Under the pieces are notes generated by a model, which saw nothing but the letters and a program-made list of their open reading frames with translations, was not told where the DNA came from and did no database searches. The position numbers were made by a program, and so were the translations under genes. From Croceibacterium atlanticum (GTDB lineage Bacteria > Pseudomonadota > Alphaproteobacteria > Sphingomonadales > Sphingomonadaceae), in assembly GCF_001008165.2 (NCBI RefSeq), contig NZ_CP011452.2, positions 1,984,001-2,048,000 on the forward strand: a stretch of DNA of 64,000 nt. The letters run 5' to 3'. The stretch's first letter is position 1. Each line of letters begins with the position of its first letter. Positions 55,054-63,607 of the stretch are shown here, piece by piece.

Positions 55054-57531
55054 ATGACAGAGAAGCTGCAACTCGAAATCCCGCTCGTCCTTCCTGATAT
55101 TCCCGATGAGAACGACGATTGCGTGCAGCGCCTGACCGCGAATCTTGTCGCACGGCAAGGAATCGACCGCGCCCATGTTCTGGCCGCAGAGGACGACAAG
55201 CCGGCGCTGCTGTGCATTCACTACGATCCCGAAATCGTCTCCCTGTCGCGCATTCGCGATATTGCCCGGGCCGCCGGCACTGCGATCGCGGAACGCTATG
55301 GCCACCTCCTGTGGTCGGTCGAAGGGATCGGTCATCAACGCAAGGCGCGTTCGGTCGGTGAACAATTGCGCAAGTTGCCCGGCGTTCTGGAAGCGGGCGC
55401 CAATGTCGCAGGCACGCTTCGCATAGAATACGATATGCAACAGATCTCCGAGCGGGATCTGGAGGAGGCCCTGGCCCGAATGGACGTCCGGCGAGACCAG
55501 CCTTCCGGCGCAGGGTCGGCGGGCGATGCGGATGCCGGGCATAGCCACGGCGACGCAGACCATGAGCATAACCACAATCACGGAAATTTCCTGGGGCCCA
55601 ACACCGAACTGATCTTTGCCCTCGCCAGCGGCGCAATGCTCGGTATCGGTTTTGCGATCGAGAAGCTGGTTTCCGGCGCGCCGGACTGGTTGCCGACCGC
55701 GCTATATGTCGCAGCCTACTTCTTCGGCGGCTTCTTCACCCTGCGGGAAGCTTTCGACAATCTGCGGCAGCGCAAATTCGAAATCGATACCCTGATGCTG
55801 GTCGCAGCTGCGGGAGCGGCTGCGCTGGGTGCCTTTGCCGAAGGGGCGCTGCTGCTCTTCCTGTTCAGCCTTGGCCATGCGCTGGAGCATTACGCGATGG
55901 GGCGGGCCAAGCGCGCGATCGAGGCTCTGGCCGAACTGGCTCCGCAAACCGCGCTGCTCCGGCTCGAAAACGGCAATACCGAAGAGATCGCCGTCGAAGA
56001 GCTGGTGCCGGGCGATGTCATCGTCGTCAAGCCCGATGCCCGCATCCCGGCCGACGGCTTCATCGTCAAGGGCACGACCAGCATCAACCAGGCACCCGTG
56101 ACCGGCGAAAGCATGCCGGTGGACAAACATGCCGTGCCGGATGAGACGCTTGCTCGCTCCAATCCGCAGCAGGTCGACGCGGCCAGCAGGACATTCGCCG
56201 GGACCATCAACGGCAGCGGCCTGATTGAGGTCGAAGTCACGCGCCTTTCGAGCGAAAGCACGCTCGCAAAGGTCGTGAAGATGGTGAGCGAGGCCGAGAC
56301 GCAGAAGTCGCCGACCCAACGCTTTACCGACCGCTTCGAGCGAATCTTCGTGCCGATCGTCCTGCTGCTCGCGTTTGTGCTGCTCTTCGCATGGGTGGTG
56401 GTGGACGAGCCCTTCAGCGACAGTTTCTACCGAGCCATGGCAGTTCTGGTCGCCGCAAGCCCGTGCGCGCTGGCTATCGCCACGCCGAGCGCGGTCCTGT
56501 CCGGCGTGGCACGAGCCGCACGAGGCGGGGTTCTCGTGAAGGGGGGGGCTCCGCTGGAGCTGCTGGGCTCGCTGAAGGCGGTAGCCTTTGACAAGACCGG
56601 CACACTCACTCGCGGCGAGCCCCAGATTCAGCGCATAGTCTCGGCGGCAGGTGTGACTGATGCTGAATTGATCGCCGTGGCCGTCTCAGTGGAGAGCCTG
56701 TCGGACCATCCGCTCGCGAAAGCCATCGCTCGTGATGGTCGATACTATGTCGGCGAGCACCCAATTCCCGAGGCTTACGATCTCAAGAGCATGACCGGTA
56801 TGGGTGTTAGCGCAACCGTGGCCGGGCAGACCGTCCTAATTGGCAAGCCCGAAATGTTCGATGCCGACGGCGTCCCAGGGCTTTCGGACGAGATAGCGGC
56901 AGCCATCGAACAGCTGCGCGAAGGCGGCTACACCTCAATGGTCGTGCGACGCGATAATCTTGACCTGGGGGCGATCGGACTGATGGACACCCCACGCGAA
57001 TCCGCGCGGAGCGCGCTCGAACAGTTGCGGGCAATCGGCATCGAACGGATGATCATGATTTCCGGAGACCATCAGCGCGCGGCGGAAGGAATCGCCGCGC
57101 AGGTGGGCATCGATGAGGCATGGGGCGACCTCATGCCCGAAGACAAGGTCGAGGCGATCAAGAAGATTCGCACTGAGGCCAAGGTTGCGATGGTCGGTGA
57201 CGGCGTCAACGACGCCCCTGCCATGGCGACCGCGACCGTGGGCATCGCGATGGGCGCGGCAGGATCCGATGTCGCGCTGGAAACGGCAGACGTCGCGCTG
57301 ATGGCGGACGACCTGTCGCATCTGCCATTTGCAGTAGGGCTGAGCCGGACGACACGATTGATCATCTTGCAGAATGTCTTTGTCAGCCTCGGCGTCGTCG
57401 TCTTCCTGGTGCCAGCGACCATTCTGGGGCTGGGCATCGGACCGGCCGTGGCGGTGCATGAAGGATCGACGCTTCTCGTCGTCTTTAATGCTCTGCGCCT
57501 GCTCGCCTATCGCGACAAGAGCCACGCATGA
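55054..57531 (+). CDS. heavy-metal P-type ATPase, P1B-4-like (SPC / HEGST)
   Basis: An 825-residue cation-exporting ATPase. The N-terminal 150 residues look like metal-binding-domain folds without C-x-x-C. A His-rich linker (G-H-S-H, D-H-E-H-N-H-N-H-G, near 164-180) follows. The transmembrane metal motif is S-P-C (near 469) rather than C-P-C, D-K-T-G-T-L-T lies near 513, S-D-H-P follows, and H-E-G-S-T lies near 802 in the last helices. SPC plus HEGST marks the P1B-4 group (Co2+, also Zn2+/Fe2+ export). It complements czcCBA by moving cytosolic metal to the periplasm. The start is ATG 55054, preceded by TTG. Confidence 0.9.
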   Translation: MTEKLQLEIPLVLPDIPDENDDCVQRLTANLVARQGIDRAHVLAAEDDKPALLCIHYDPEIVSLSRIRDIARAAGTAIAERYGHLLWSVEGIGHQRKARSVGEQLRKLPGVLEAGANVAGTLRIEYDMQQISERDLEEALARMDVRRDQPSGAGSAGDADAGHSHGDADHEHNHNHGNFLGPNTELIFALASGAMLGIGFAIEKLVSGAPDWLPTALYVAAYFFGGFFTLREAFDNLRQRKFEIDTLMLVAAAGAAALGAFAEGALLLFLFSLGHALEHYAMGRAKRAIEALAELAPQTALLRLENGNTEEIAVEELVPGDVIVVKPDARIPADGFIVKGTTSINQAPVTGESMPVDKHAVPDETLARSNPQQVDAASRTFAGTINGSGLIEVEVTRLSSESTLAKVVKMVSEAETQKSPTQRFTDRFERIFVPIVLLLAFVLLFAWVVVDEPFSDSFYRAMAVLVAASPCALAIATPSAVLSGVARAARGGVLVKGGAPLELLGSLKAVAFDKTGTLTRGEPQIQRIVSAAGVTDAELIAVAVSVESLSDHPLAKAIARDGRYYVGEHPIPEAYDLKSMTGMGVSATVAGQTVLIGKPEMFDADGVPGLSDEIAAAIEQLREGGYTSMVVRRDNLDLGAIGLMDTPRESARSALEQLRAIGIERMIMISGDHQRAAEGIAAQVGIDEAWGDLMPEDKVEAIKKIRTEAKVAMVGDGVNDAPAMATATVGIAMGAAGSDVALETADVALMADDLSHLPFAVGLSRTTRLIILQNVFVSLGVVVFLVPATILGLGIGPAVAVHEGSTLLVVFNALRLLAYRDKSHA

Positions 57532-57630
57532 AATTGCACCTTGGTTAAGCATGAGCGGAGCATTTCCGCTGGCTTCTGGCAGCTTCGATGATTTCAGAGG
57601 TTTGGTTAGTATTGTCATTTGAGAGAGTTA

Positions 57631-58578
57631 GTGATCGAATTACGCCAGCTTCGCTATCTGATCGCGGCCGCGGAGGCAGGAAGTTTCAGCCGCGCGGCGC
57701 GTCTTCTCAACATCAAGCAGGCCACGCTCAGTCGGCATGTACTGGAAGTCGAAAGGCGGCTCGGAATAGTTCTCTTCGACCGAAAGACACGTGGCGCGAC
57801 CCTGACGCCGAACGGCAGAACCTATCTGGAGACGGCCCAGCGGATCGTGAACGAATTCGAGGAATTGAACGACTGGGTTGGTGCAACGAAGACCGGCCAC
57901 GCCGGCCGGCTCGCAATTGGCTTTTACACCTCATTTTCAGCCGGAAATCTTCGTGCGACAGTCATCGAGTTCGGCGAGCGGTTTCCCGATGTGAAGGTAC
58001 GTGGCTTCGAGCGGGGCCGCGATATGCTGCTCGCGGGAATCGAGAACAGGTTGCTCGACATCGCGATCATGATCGGCGAGGCTTCCTATCGGGGACTGAT
58101 GAGCCGCCCCTTCTGGAGCGAGCGTATCCTCGTGGCGATGCCGAAAGGTCATCCGCTTGCCGAGCGTGACCGGCTTCACTGGACCGACCTGACCGGCGAA
58201 CGCTTCCTGCTGACGGCGCGCGATCCCGGTCCTGAAACGCGCAACCTGCTCTTGGGCAAGCTAGGAATGCCAGGCTACGCGCCCGAGATAGACATGGAGG
58301 ATGTGAGCCGCGACACAGTACTCAGCGTCATCGCACTTGGCGGACGGATCTCGGTCGTCGCGGAATCCGCACTCGGCATTCAGGTGCCGAATGTGGTGTT
58401 CCGCGAAGTCCATGAAACCAACGGCCATATACGGATCGGCTATTCGGGCTATTGGCGCGAGGATAATGAAAATCCCGTTCTACGCCGGTTCCTCGATTTC
58501 GTGGCCGTCCGCTATTCGCTGCCGCCCATCCCGGCGCGGACGCCATCGGCTCAACAATCGGGAGAGGAACAGTCATGA
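57631..58578 (+). CDS. LysR-family transcriptional regulator
   Basis: A 315-residue LysR protein. The N-terminal winged HTH has L-R-Q-L-R-Y-L-I-A-A-A-E-A-G-S-F-S-R-A-A-R, then I-K-Q-A-T-L-S-R-H-V; the effector domain spans about 90-300. GTG at 57631 follows GAGAG; TTG at 57619 is an alternative. It reads toward the trb operon and its stop overlaps the next small gene (ATGA). LysR genes next to DUF2274-trbI are a common layout in alphaproteobacterial elements, so it may control transfer rather than metal efflux. Confidence 0.88.
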   Translation: MIELRQLRYLIAAAEAGSFSRAARLLNIKQATLSRHVLEVERRLGIVLFDRKTRGATLTPNGRTYLETAQRIVNEFEELNDWVGATKTGHAGRLAIGFYTSFSAGNLRATVIEFGERFPDVKVRGFERGRDMLLAGIENRLLDIAIMIGEASYRGLMSRPFWSERILVAMPKGHPLAERDRLHWTDLTGERFLLTARDPGPETRNLLLGKLGMPGYAPEIDMEDVSRDTVLSVIALGGRISVVAESALGIQVPNVVFREVHETNGHIRIGYSGYWREDNENPVLRRFLDFVAVRYSLPPIPARTPSAQQSGEEQS

Positions 58579-58883
58579 CTCAAGGCAAGACACTCATCAT
58601 CGCGCTTATCGCCGTGGTCGTCGGATTTGGCGCCGGATTTGTATTGCGGCCTGTCATCGCACCCGCTCCGCAGACGGCAAGCATTGCAGCTTCGGCATCC
58701 AGAGCTTCGGCTGCAGCCGGACCACGCGGCAAGCAGTATTTCGCCGCCCATCTCGACGAAGCGCGGCATGTCCAGGCGCAATGCGCGGAAGGAACGGTTC
58801 GCGGCGACGAATGCTTCAATGCCGAAATGGCGGCCGTGGAAGCAGACGGCAGGGCGCGGTCAAAGCGGTTCTTTGGCAATTGA
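58575..58883 (+). CDS. TrbK/EexN-like small membrane protein
   Basis: A 102-residue protein with an N-terminal membrane anchor (about 6-28), an Ala/Ser linker, and a C-terminal helical part with two cysteines (A-Q-C-A-E-G, G-D-E-C-F-N-A-E). It ends in K-R-F-F-G-N. This resembles small entry-exclusion proteins and echoes the TrbK at 63334 (two Cys, then R-R-F-F-G). Coupled to the LysR gene by ATGA. Entry exclusion is inference from likeness and context. Confidence 0.6.
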   Translation: MTQGKTLIIALIAVVVGFGAGFVLRPVIAPAPQTASIAASASRASAAAGPRGKQYFAAHLDEARHVQAQCAEGTVRGDECFNAEMAAVEADGRARSKRFFGN

Positions 58884-58902
58884 GGCGGGATATAAGTCGC
58901 CG

Positions 58903-59124
58903 TCAGTTCGCTTGGGAACGATGCCGGCGAAAAGCCCGATCGGTCGCCATGAACCGGGCCAGCATCGGCGAGACCAGTTTTTCCGGCGGGACGGCATCGC
59001 CACCGGTCTCGGCCGCCAGCGCGGCAGCATAGGCGACAAGGTCGCGATGGACGGTAGCCGGTAGTTCGACCGTGACCTTTACCGGCTTGTCGTCAACCAG
59101 CGGCCCAAGTTTCAGTTTCGTCAT
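58903..59124 (-). CDS. DUF2274 family protein
   Basis: A 73-residue protein (K-L-K-L-G-P-L-V-D-D-K-P-V-K-V-T-V-E-L-P near the start), a standard DUF2274 found after trbI in alphaproteobacterial elements; it may have a ribbon-helix-helix-like fold. Its start overlaps the trbI stop (ATGA, 59121-59124). Function unknown. Confidence 0.85.
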   Translation of the reverse strand: MTKLKLGPLVDDKPVKVTVELPATVHRDLVAYAAALAAETGGDAVPPEKLVSPMLARFMATDRAFRRHRSQAN

Positions 59125-60353
59125 CGCGAGGCTCCCACCGGCTCCAATATGAGGTCGCGGGCCAGGATCACGCGCAAGGGATGCCCCGGCCGGACGGTCA
59201 GCGTGGGCTGCACGTTCAACTGCCGGTCGACGATCCGCTGACCTGTCTGATTGATAGTGTCTTGTGATCCCCGGCGCAGCGCGCGAATCAGATCGTCATC
59301 GCTATCCGCGCCCAGCTCGGCGCCGATGCCAAGCAGCGTCGAAATAGCCGCGGCCCGGAGCAGATTGCCCCAATGCTGGTTCACGCCATCCTGCAATCCG
59401 GCAAACCCGGCCGGATCGGCACCAGGCTGGCGCTCAAGGACAATCGAGTGGCCATCCGGCATGATGAGGCGATCCCAGGCAAGCAGTACGCGGGTCTGCC
59501 CGGCGACAATATCGCTGTCGTATTCGCCGATCAGCCGCGCGCCCTGCGGAATGAGCAGGATGCGCCCCGTAGGGCTGTCATAGACATTCGCGGTCACCTG
59601 CGCGGTGATCTGGCCGGGGAGGTCGGACCGGATGCCGGTAATGAGCGCGGCCGGAATGATGCTGCCGGCCTGAAGGACGTTGGGCGATGGAAGCCCGCTC
59701 AGCCGCTCAGCGCTTACCGTTCGCCGGTCGGATGCCTGCTCCAGAAAAGCACGCTTGCCTGCCTGGTCGCCCTGCAACGCGGTTTCCCCTGAAGCAGCGG
59801 ATGCTTGTGCCGTAAGCTCAGGTAAGACCGGAACGGACGGCGTAGCGCCAACTCCTCCCGCAGACCCACTACCAAGAAATACCGTGCTGGTCCGCGCCGC
59901 ATCGCGTTCCTGTGCGATGCGCTGGCGTGCGGCTTCCTCGGCCTGCGCGCGTGGATCTGCCTGTGTGCCGACCTGCGGCACCGGCACATTCTCGCCGCGT
60001 TCGCGTGCCGCCACGATCGGGCCGCCGAGATCGCCGGGCAGCGGTTCGCCGAGCCTGGGCACGTCGCCATAGTCTTTCGGTCCCGACGTGATGGCCTCGC
60101 TCGTGGCGCGGCTATCGGTGCTGAAGAGCTCCTGGCCCGTTCGCTCGCCCGGCGGCTGCAGCGCATAGATAAGCGCGCCGCCGATACCGAGACCAGCCAC
60201 TATGCCAAGCACCGCCAGCGCCTTTCGCGACAGGCGCATCACGCTCGGCGTCGGCCCGCGAAGCTGGAAAGGCCAGGGATCGGTAGCCGGATATTGCGTG
60301 GTTCGCTCCGGCGCGGCAGGTTCGGCAAGGGTAGTTCCGTCGGGGTCAGCCAT
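59121..60353 (-). CDS. trbI: conjugal transfer protein TrbI
   Basis: A 410-residue VirB10-like inner-membrane/outer-membrane bridging protein of the mating channel. It has a cytosolic N terminus, one membrane helix (about 43-62), a Pro/Gln-rich periplasmic linker, and a C-terminal VirB10 domain with G-S-I-I-P-A-A-L-I-T-G-I and S-P-T-G-R-I-L-L-I-P-Q-G-A-R-L-I-G. The ATG at 60353 shares bases with the trbG stop; GTG at 60356 is an alternative. Confidence 0.93.
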   Translation of the reverse strand: MADPDGTTLAEPAAPERTTQYPATDPWPFQLRGPTPSVMRLSRKALAVLGIVAGLGIGGALIYALQPPGERTGQELFSTDSRATSEAITSGPKDYGDVPRLGEPLPGDLGGPIVAARERGENVPVPQVGTQADPRAQAEEAARQRIAQERDAARTSTVFLGSGSAGGVGATPSVPVLPELTAQASAASGETALQGDQAGKRAFLEQASDRRTVSAERLSGLPSPNVLQAGSIIPAALITGIRSDLPGQITAQVTANVYDSPTGRILLIPQGARLIGEYDSDIVAGQTRVLLAWDRLIMPDGHSIVLERQPGADPAGFAGLQDGVNQHWGNLLRAAAISTLLGIGAELGADSDDDLIRALRRGSQDTINQTGQRIVDRQLNVQPTLTVRPGHPLRVILARDLILEPVGASR

Positions 60354-61363
60354 CACCGCCTCCGGCGCTTGTCATCGATGCGCACGATCCGAACACGTCG
60401 CTCAGTGCGCTTGTCGCCGAGCCGCAGCTCGGCTCCGGCGAACAGCCGGTCCACCACCATGAAGCGGCCTCGCACGCGGTAATTGACCAGCTCGGCATCG
60501 CCGGCGGCCCCCGTCACGAACAGCGGAGGCATTTTGCCTTGCGCGATCCCGGCAGGAAATTCGATGAACACCTGCCGTCCGTCGTCGAATGCGCGAAGGG
60601 GCTTCCACGGCACACGATCGCCTTCGATGCGATAACGGAAATTGAGTGCGGACACGTCCACACCCGTTGCCGCTGGCGCGGCGGATGCCGCCACTGCGTT
60701 CCGATTGCGCAAGGCGATCAGTTCATCCTGCGGATAAATCCAGGAGACCGATGCCATATATGTCGCGGGCGTTGCGCGCAGTTCGAGATGATAGCTGCGC
60801 CGATCGGTATTGATGACGAGATTGGTGGCAATGTCGGGCCGGGTCGGCTTGACCAGGATATGCACGCGAGCGGACGCGCCATTGCCGCTGAGCGTATCGC
60901 CGATGATCCAGCGCACGGTATCGCCTGCCGCGACCGGTCCGGGGCCGACAAGCCGCTCGCCTTCCTGTAAGGCAATGTCCGTGACCTGTCCGGGCGCAGT
61001 GTAGACCTGATAGAGCGCGCCATCCGACCAGGGATATTGCTGGATGGCATTGAGAAAGCCGTCGCGCACAGGTTGCACACGCGCGGCGTCATTGGCCGCA
61101 CCGATACGTTTCCTGGGATCGGCGGGCTCGGGCTTCGCCCTGGATTCCGCGACCGGCTTCAACTGACCCGGCAAGGGTAACGGCTCGGGAATGGCAACCA
61201 CCTCGACCGGCCGGGGAGTCGCCGGTGCAGGCATGGCCGCGATCTCGCGCGGCGGATCGTCGTACGCGATTTCCGGCAGCCTTGTCGATGTGGTGGCACA
61301 GGCGGACAGAGCCGAGGCAACGAGCGCGAGAGCAAGAGATTTGCGAGCGGGTAATCGGATCAT
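60353..61363 (-). CDS. trbG: conjugal transfer protein TrbG
   Basis: A 336-residue VirB9-like outer-membrane-complex protein with a lipoprotein-type signal (A-L-S-A-C-A). It has a Pro-rich segment, then V-Y-T-A-P-G-Q-V-T-D-I-A-L-Q-E-G-E and the C-terminal N-Y-R-V-R-G-R-F-M-V-V-D-R-L. The ATG at 61363 overlaps the trbF stop as ATGA; the open frame up to 61525 lies over trbF and is not used. Confidence 0.93.
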   Translation of the reverse strand: MIRLPARKSLALALVASALSACATTSTRLPEIAYDDPPREIAAMPAPATPRPVEVVAIPEPLPLPGQLKPVAESRAKPEPADPRKRIGAANDAARVQPVRDGFLNAIQQYPWSDGALYQVYTAPGQVTDIALQEGERLVGPGPVAAGDTVRWIIGDTLSGNGASARVHILVKPTRPDIATNLVINTDRRSYHLELRATPATYMASVSWIYPQDELIALRNRNAVAASAAPAATGVDVSALNFRYRIEGDRVPWKPLRAFDDGRQVFIEFPAGIAQGKMPPLFVTGAAGDAELVNYRVRGRFMVVDRLFAGAELRLGDKRTERRVRIVRIDDKRRRR

Positions 61364-62043
61364 TGGTCCAGTTCCTTCGACCAGTTGATGGCGTTGACGA
61401 AGAGGCCGAGCGGATTCTTGCGCAAGGCATCGGGCGTGCGCGGGGTCTGTATGACGATGGATAGAATGGCCGACCAACGGCTGGTGTTTACAAGGCTGCC
61501 GTCCTGATAGCGGCGCTCGGTCCATGCGACGCGGAAGCTGTTGTCCGAGGCGCGAATGACGCTCGATATATCGACTGCGACCTGCACCTTGCCGACCTCG
61601 GCCAATGGATCATTGGCGCGGGCATAGTCATTGAGGGTCATCGCGCCTTTGTCGGTGGTGAAATCATAGGCGCGCAGCCAGTTCTGCCGAACGATCACCG
61701 GATCGGCCGGAATGCTGCGGACCTGTTCGATAAAGCGGGCAAGCTGGAATGCGATCTGCGGATCGTTCGGCCGGTAGTCCGCAGTAGCGGGTGCTACTGC
61801 CTGGGCCTGGCCCATCTTGTCGATCTCGACCACCCAGGGAACGATGTGACCGCGCGCGGTCTGCCAGACGAGACCGCCCGCAAGGCCCCCGGAAAGGACG
61901 AGACAACCGAAAAAGGCAAGGCGCCAGTTCCGCGCCTGGACGCGCGCGGAGCCGATACGGTCGTCCCATACCTGCGCAGCGCGCTGATAGGGTGTGACGG
62001 GCTCGGGCATCTGTCCGTAACGGATGGATGGGCGTCGGAACAT
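61360..62043 (-). CDS. trbF: conjugal transfer protein TrbF
   Basis: A 227-residue VirB8-like assembly factor: a short cytosolic N terminus (N-P-Y-Q-R-A-A-Q-V-W-D-D-R-type region near 15-30), one membrane helix (about 40-60) and a periplasmic NTF2-like domain. The start is ATG 62043, 4 bp after the trbL stop, with GAAGGAA upstream. It is needed to nucleate the mating channel. Confidence 0.92.
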   Translation of the reverse strand: MFRRPSIRYGQMPEPVTPYQRAAQVWDDRIGSARVQARNWRLAFFGCLVLSGGLAGGLVWQTARGHIVPWVVEIDKMGQAQAVAPATADYRPNDPQIAFQLARFIEQVRSIPADPVIVRQNWLRAYDFTTDKGAMTLNDYARANDPLAEVGKVQVAVDISSVIRASDNSFRVAWTERRYQDGSLVNTSRWSAILSIVIQTPRTPDALRKNPLGLFVNAINWSKELDQ

Positions 62044-62047
62044 CGTA

Positions 62048-63337
62048 TCATTCCTTCTCGCGAATATCGGGACCGGAACCCCCGCCATGACTGTCTCCGG
62101 CTTTCAGCGTATGGGCCGCAACGGTCGCGCCATGAGCCGCGGACTGACGGCGTTTCATCGCGGCGGCCCATGCAGGCTGTGATGAAGAGGAGGCAGCGCC
62201 TCCCGCCGTATCGGCGGCTGCGCCAAGACCCGTGCGAGCGCCCGCGCGGTGACTTTCCTTGAGCGAACCGGCAGCCTTTCTGAGTGGTGAAATAACCGCG
62301 CCTGCGGCGACCTTACCGGCACCGGCTGCGCCGCCAGCGACGGCCGCGCTGCCGTTCTTTCCGAATGAGCCGACGGCATAGGCCCCGCGTGCCGCGCCGG
62401 ACGTGTAGGCAGCGCCTCTCGCCGTACCGCCGATCGCGCCTGCCGCCGCGCCCGCGCCAAGCCGGGCGGCGGCCGCACCGCCGACCAGCGCACCACCGGC
62501 GGCCAGCGCGGTTCCGGCCGCGGCTCCTGCGCCAAGCTGGGGACCGCCTGTGACGATGCCGTTGGCAATGCCCGGGCCGAAGATGGAAAGGCCGAGCAGC
62601 GAGAGCGCGGCCAGCGCAATCGCCATGACCTGCTCTGCATCGGGCTCCGGACCCATGGTCACGGTAAACTGGCTGAATAAGGTGGTGCCGATTCCAGTGA
62701 TGACCGCAAGCACCAGCACCTTGATGCCGGTCGAGACGATATGGCCCAGCACGCGCTCGGCCATGAAGGCCGTGCGGCCGAAAAAGGCGAAGGGCAGGAG
62801 AACAAAGCCGGCGAGTGTCACCAGCTTGAACTCGATAAGGGTGATGAAGACCTGCACCGCGATGATGAAGAAGGCGAGCACCACGATCAGCCAGGCAATC
62901 AGCAGTACGAGAATGATGGCGAGATTGGCGAATACCGACCAGATGCTGCTGAACGCCTCGGTGGCGTCGATCAGGGGCTGGGCCGCGTCGAGCCCGGTCT
63001 CGGCGATGGAACCGGGTTGCATGAACTCCGCGAGGCTGAGCGCATCACCACTCGCCTTGAGCCCCAGCCCCGCGAAGCTTTCGAACAGGATTGTCGCCAG
63101 CGTCGAGAAGTTGCCGATGATGAAGGCGAAGATGCCGATATAGAGGGTCTTCCTGACGAGCCGCTGCAACACGTCCTCGTCCGCGCCCCAAGCCCAGAAT
63201 AGACCGGCAAGCGTGACGTCGATGGCAATCAGCGTAGTCGAGAGGAATGCGACCTCGCCGCCCAGCAAGCCGAAGCCGGAATCGATATAACCGGTAAAGA
63301 CGCCCAGGAAATTGTCGATGACGCCGGTATCGTTCAT
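62048..63337 (-). CDS. trbL: conjugal transfer protein TrbL
   Basis: A 429-residue VirB6-like polytopic membrane protein with about six to seven helices in residues 20-255. A long Ala/Gly-rich, low-complexity cytosolic or periplasmic tail (260-400) follows, with a charged end. The N-terminal N-F-L-G-V-F-T-G-Y-I-D-S-G-F is typical of TrbL. The start overlaps the trbK stop (ATGA, 63334-63337). Confidence 0.93.
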   Translation of the reverse strand: MNDTGVIDNFLGVFTGYIDSGFGLLGGEVAFLSTTLIAIDVTLAGLFWAWGADEDVLQRLVRKTLYIGIFAFIIGNFSTLATILFESFAGLGLKASGDALSLAEFMQPGSIAETGLDAAQPLIDATEAFSSIWSVFANLAIILVLLIAWLIVVLAFFIIAVQVFITLIEFKLVTLAGFVLLPFAFFGRTAFMAERVLGHIVSTGIKVLVLAVITGIGTTLFSQFTVTMGPEPDAEQVMAIALAALSLLGLSIFGPGIANGIVTGGPQLGAGAAAGTALAAGGALVGGAAAARLGAGAAAGAIGGTARGAAYTSGAARGAYAVGSFGKNGSAAVAGGAAGAGKVAAGAVISPLRKAAGSLKESHRAGARTGLGAAADTAGGAASSSSQPAWAAAMKRRQSAAHGATVAAHTLKAGDSHGGGSGPDIREKE

Positions 63338-63594
63338 CGCCGGTCACCTTTATCGCTGCCGAAGAAGCGTCGGCGCTTTTCCGTCCAGGCCTTTTCGCAA
63401 GCCGTATCGGGCATGGTGAGCGTGGCGCAGCGTTCGAGTTCGCGCGCCAGCATCTCCTGTTGCTCGCTTTCTTCGGTGACAGGCAGAACCGCTTCGCGCG
63501 GCGGGTCGCCCGGTTCGCGCAAGGCGACGATCGCCACGGCCAGCATGATCCCGGCGATCGCCGCGACGCCCGCGATCCTGGAATTGCGCGACAT
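63334..63594 (-). CDS. trbK: entry-exclusion protein TrbK (TrbK-alt type)
   Basis: An 86-residue protein with an N-terminal membrane anchor (about 8-26) and a short periplasmic helical domain with two cysteines (E-R-C-A-T-L, T-A-C-E-K-A-W) and R-R-R-F-F-G. The place between trbJ and trbL and the size match TrbK-alt, thought to block redundant transfer between cells carrying the element. Coupled to trbL. Confidence 0.88.
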   Translation of the reverse strand: MSRNSRIAGVAAIAGIMLAVAIVALREPGDPPREAVLPVTEESEQQEMLARELERCATLTMPDTACEKAWTEKRRRFFGSDKGDRR

Positions 63595-63607
63595 CGGCCG
63601 GCCCCTC

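Noticed and set aside
53953-55581. 542-codon minus-strand open frame across czcA and the P-type ATPase
   Set aside because: Runs antisense over two conserved genes and the hairpin between them; no coherent domain.
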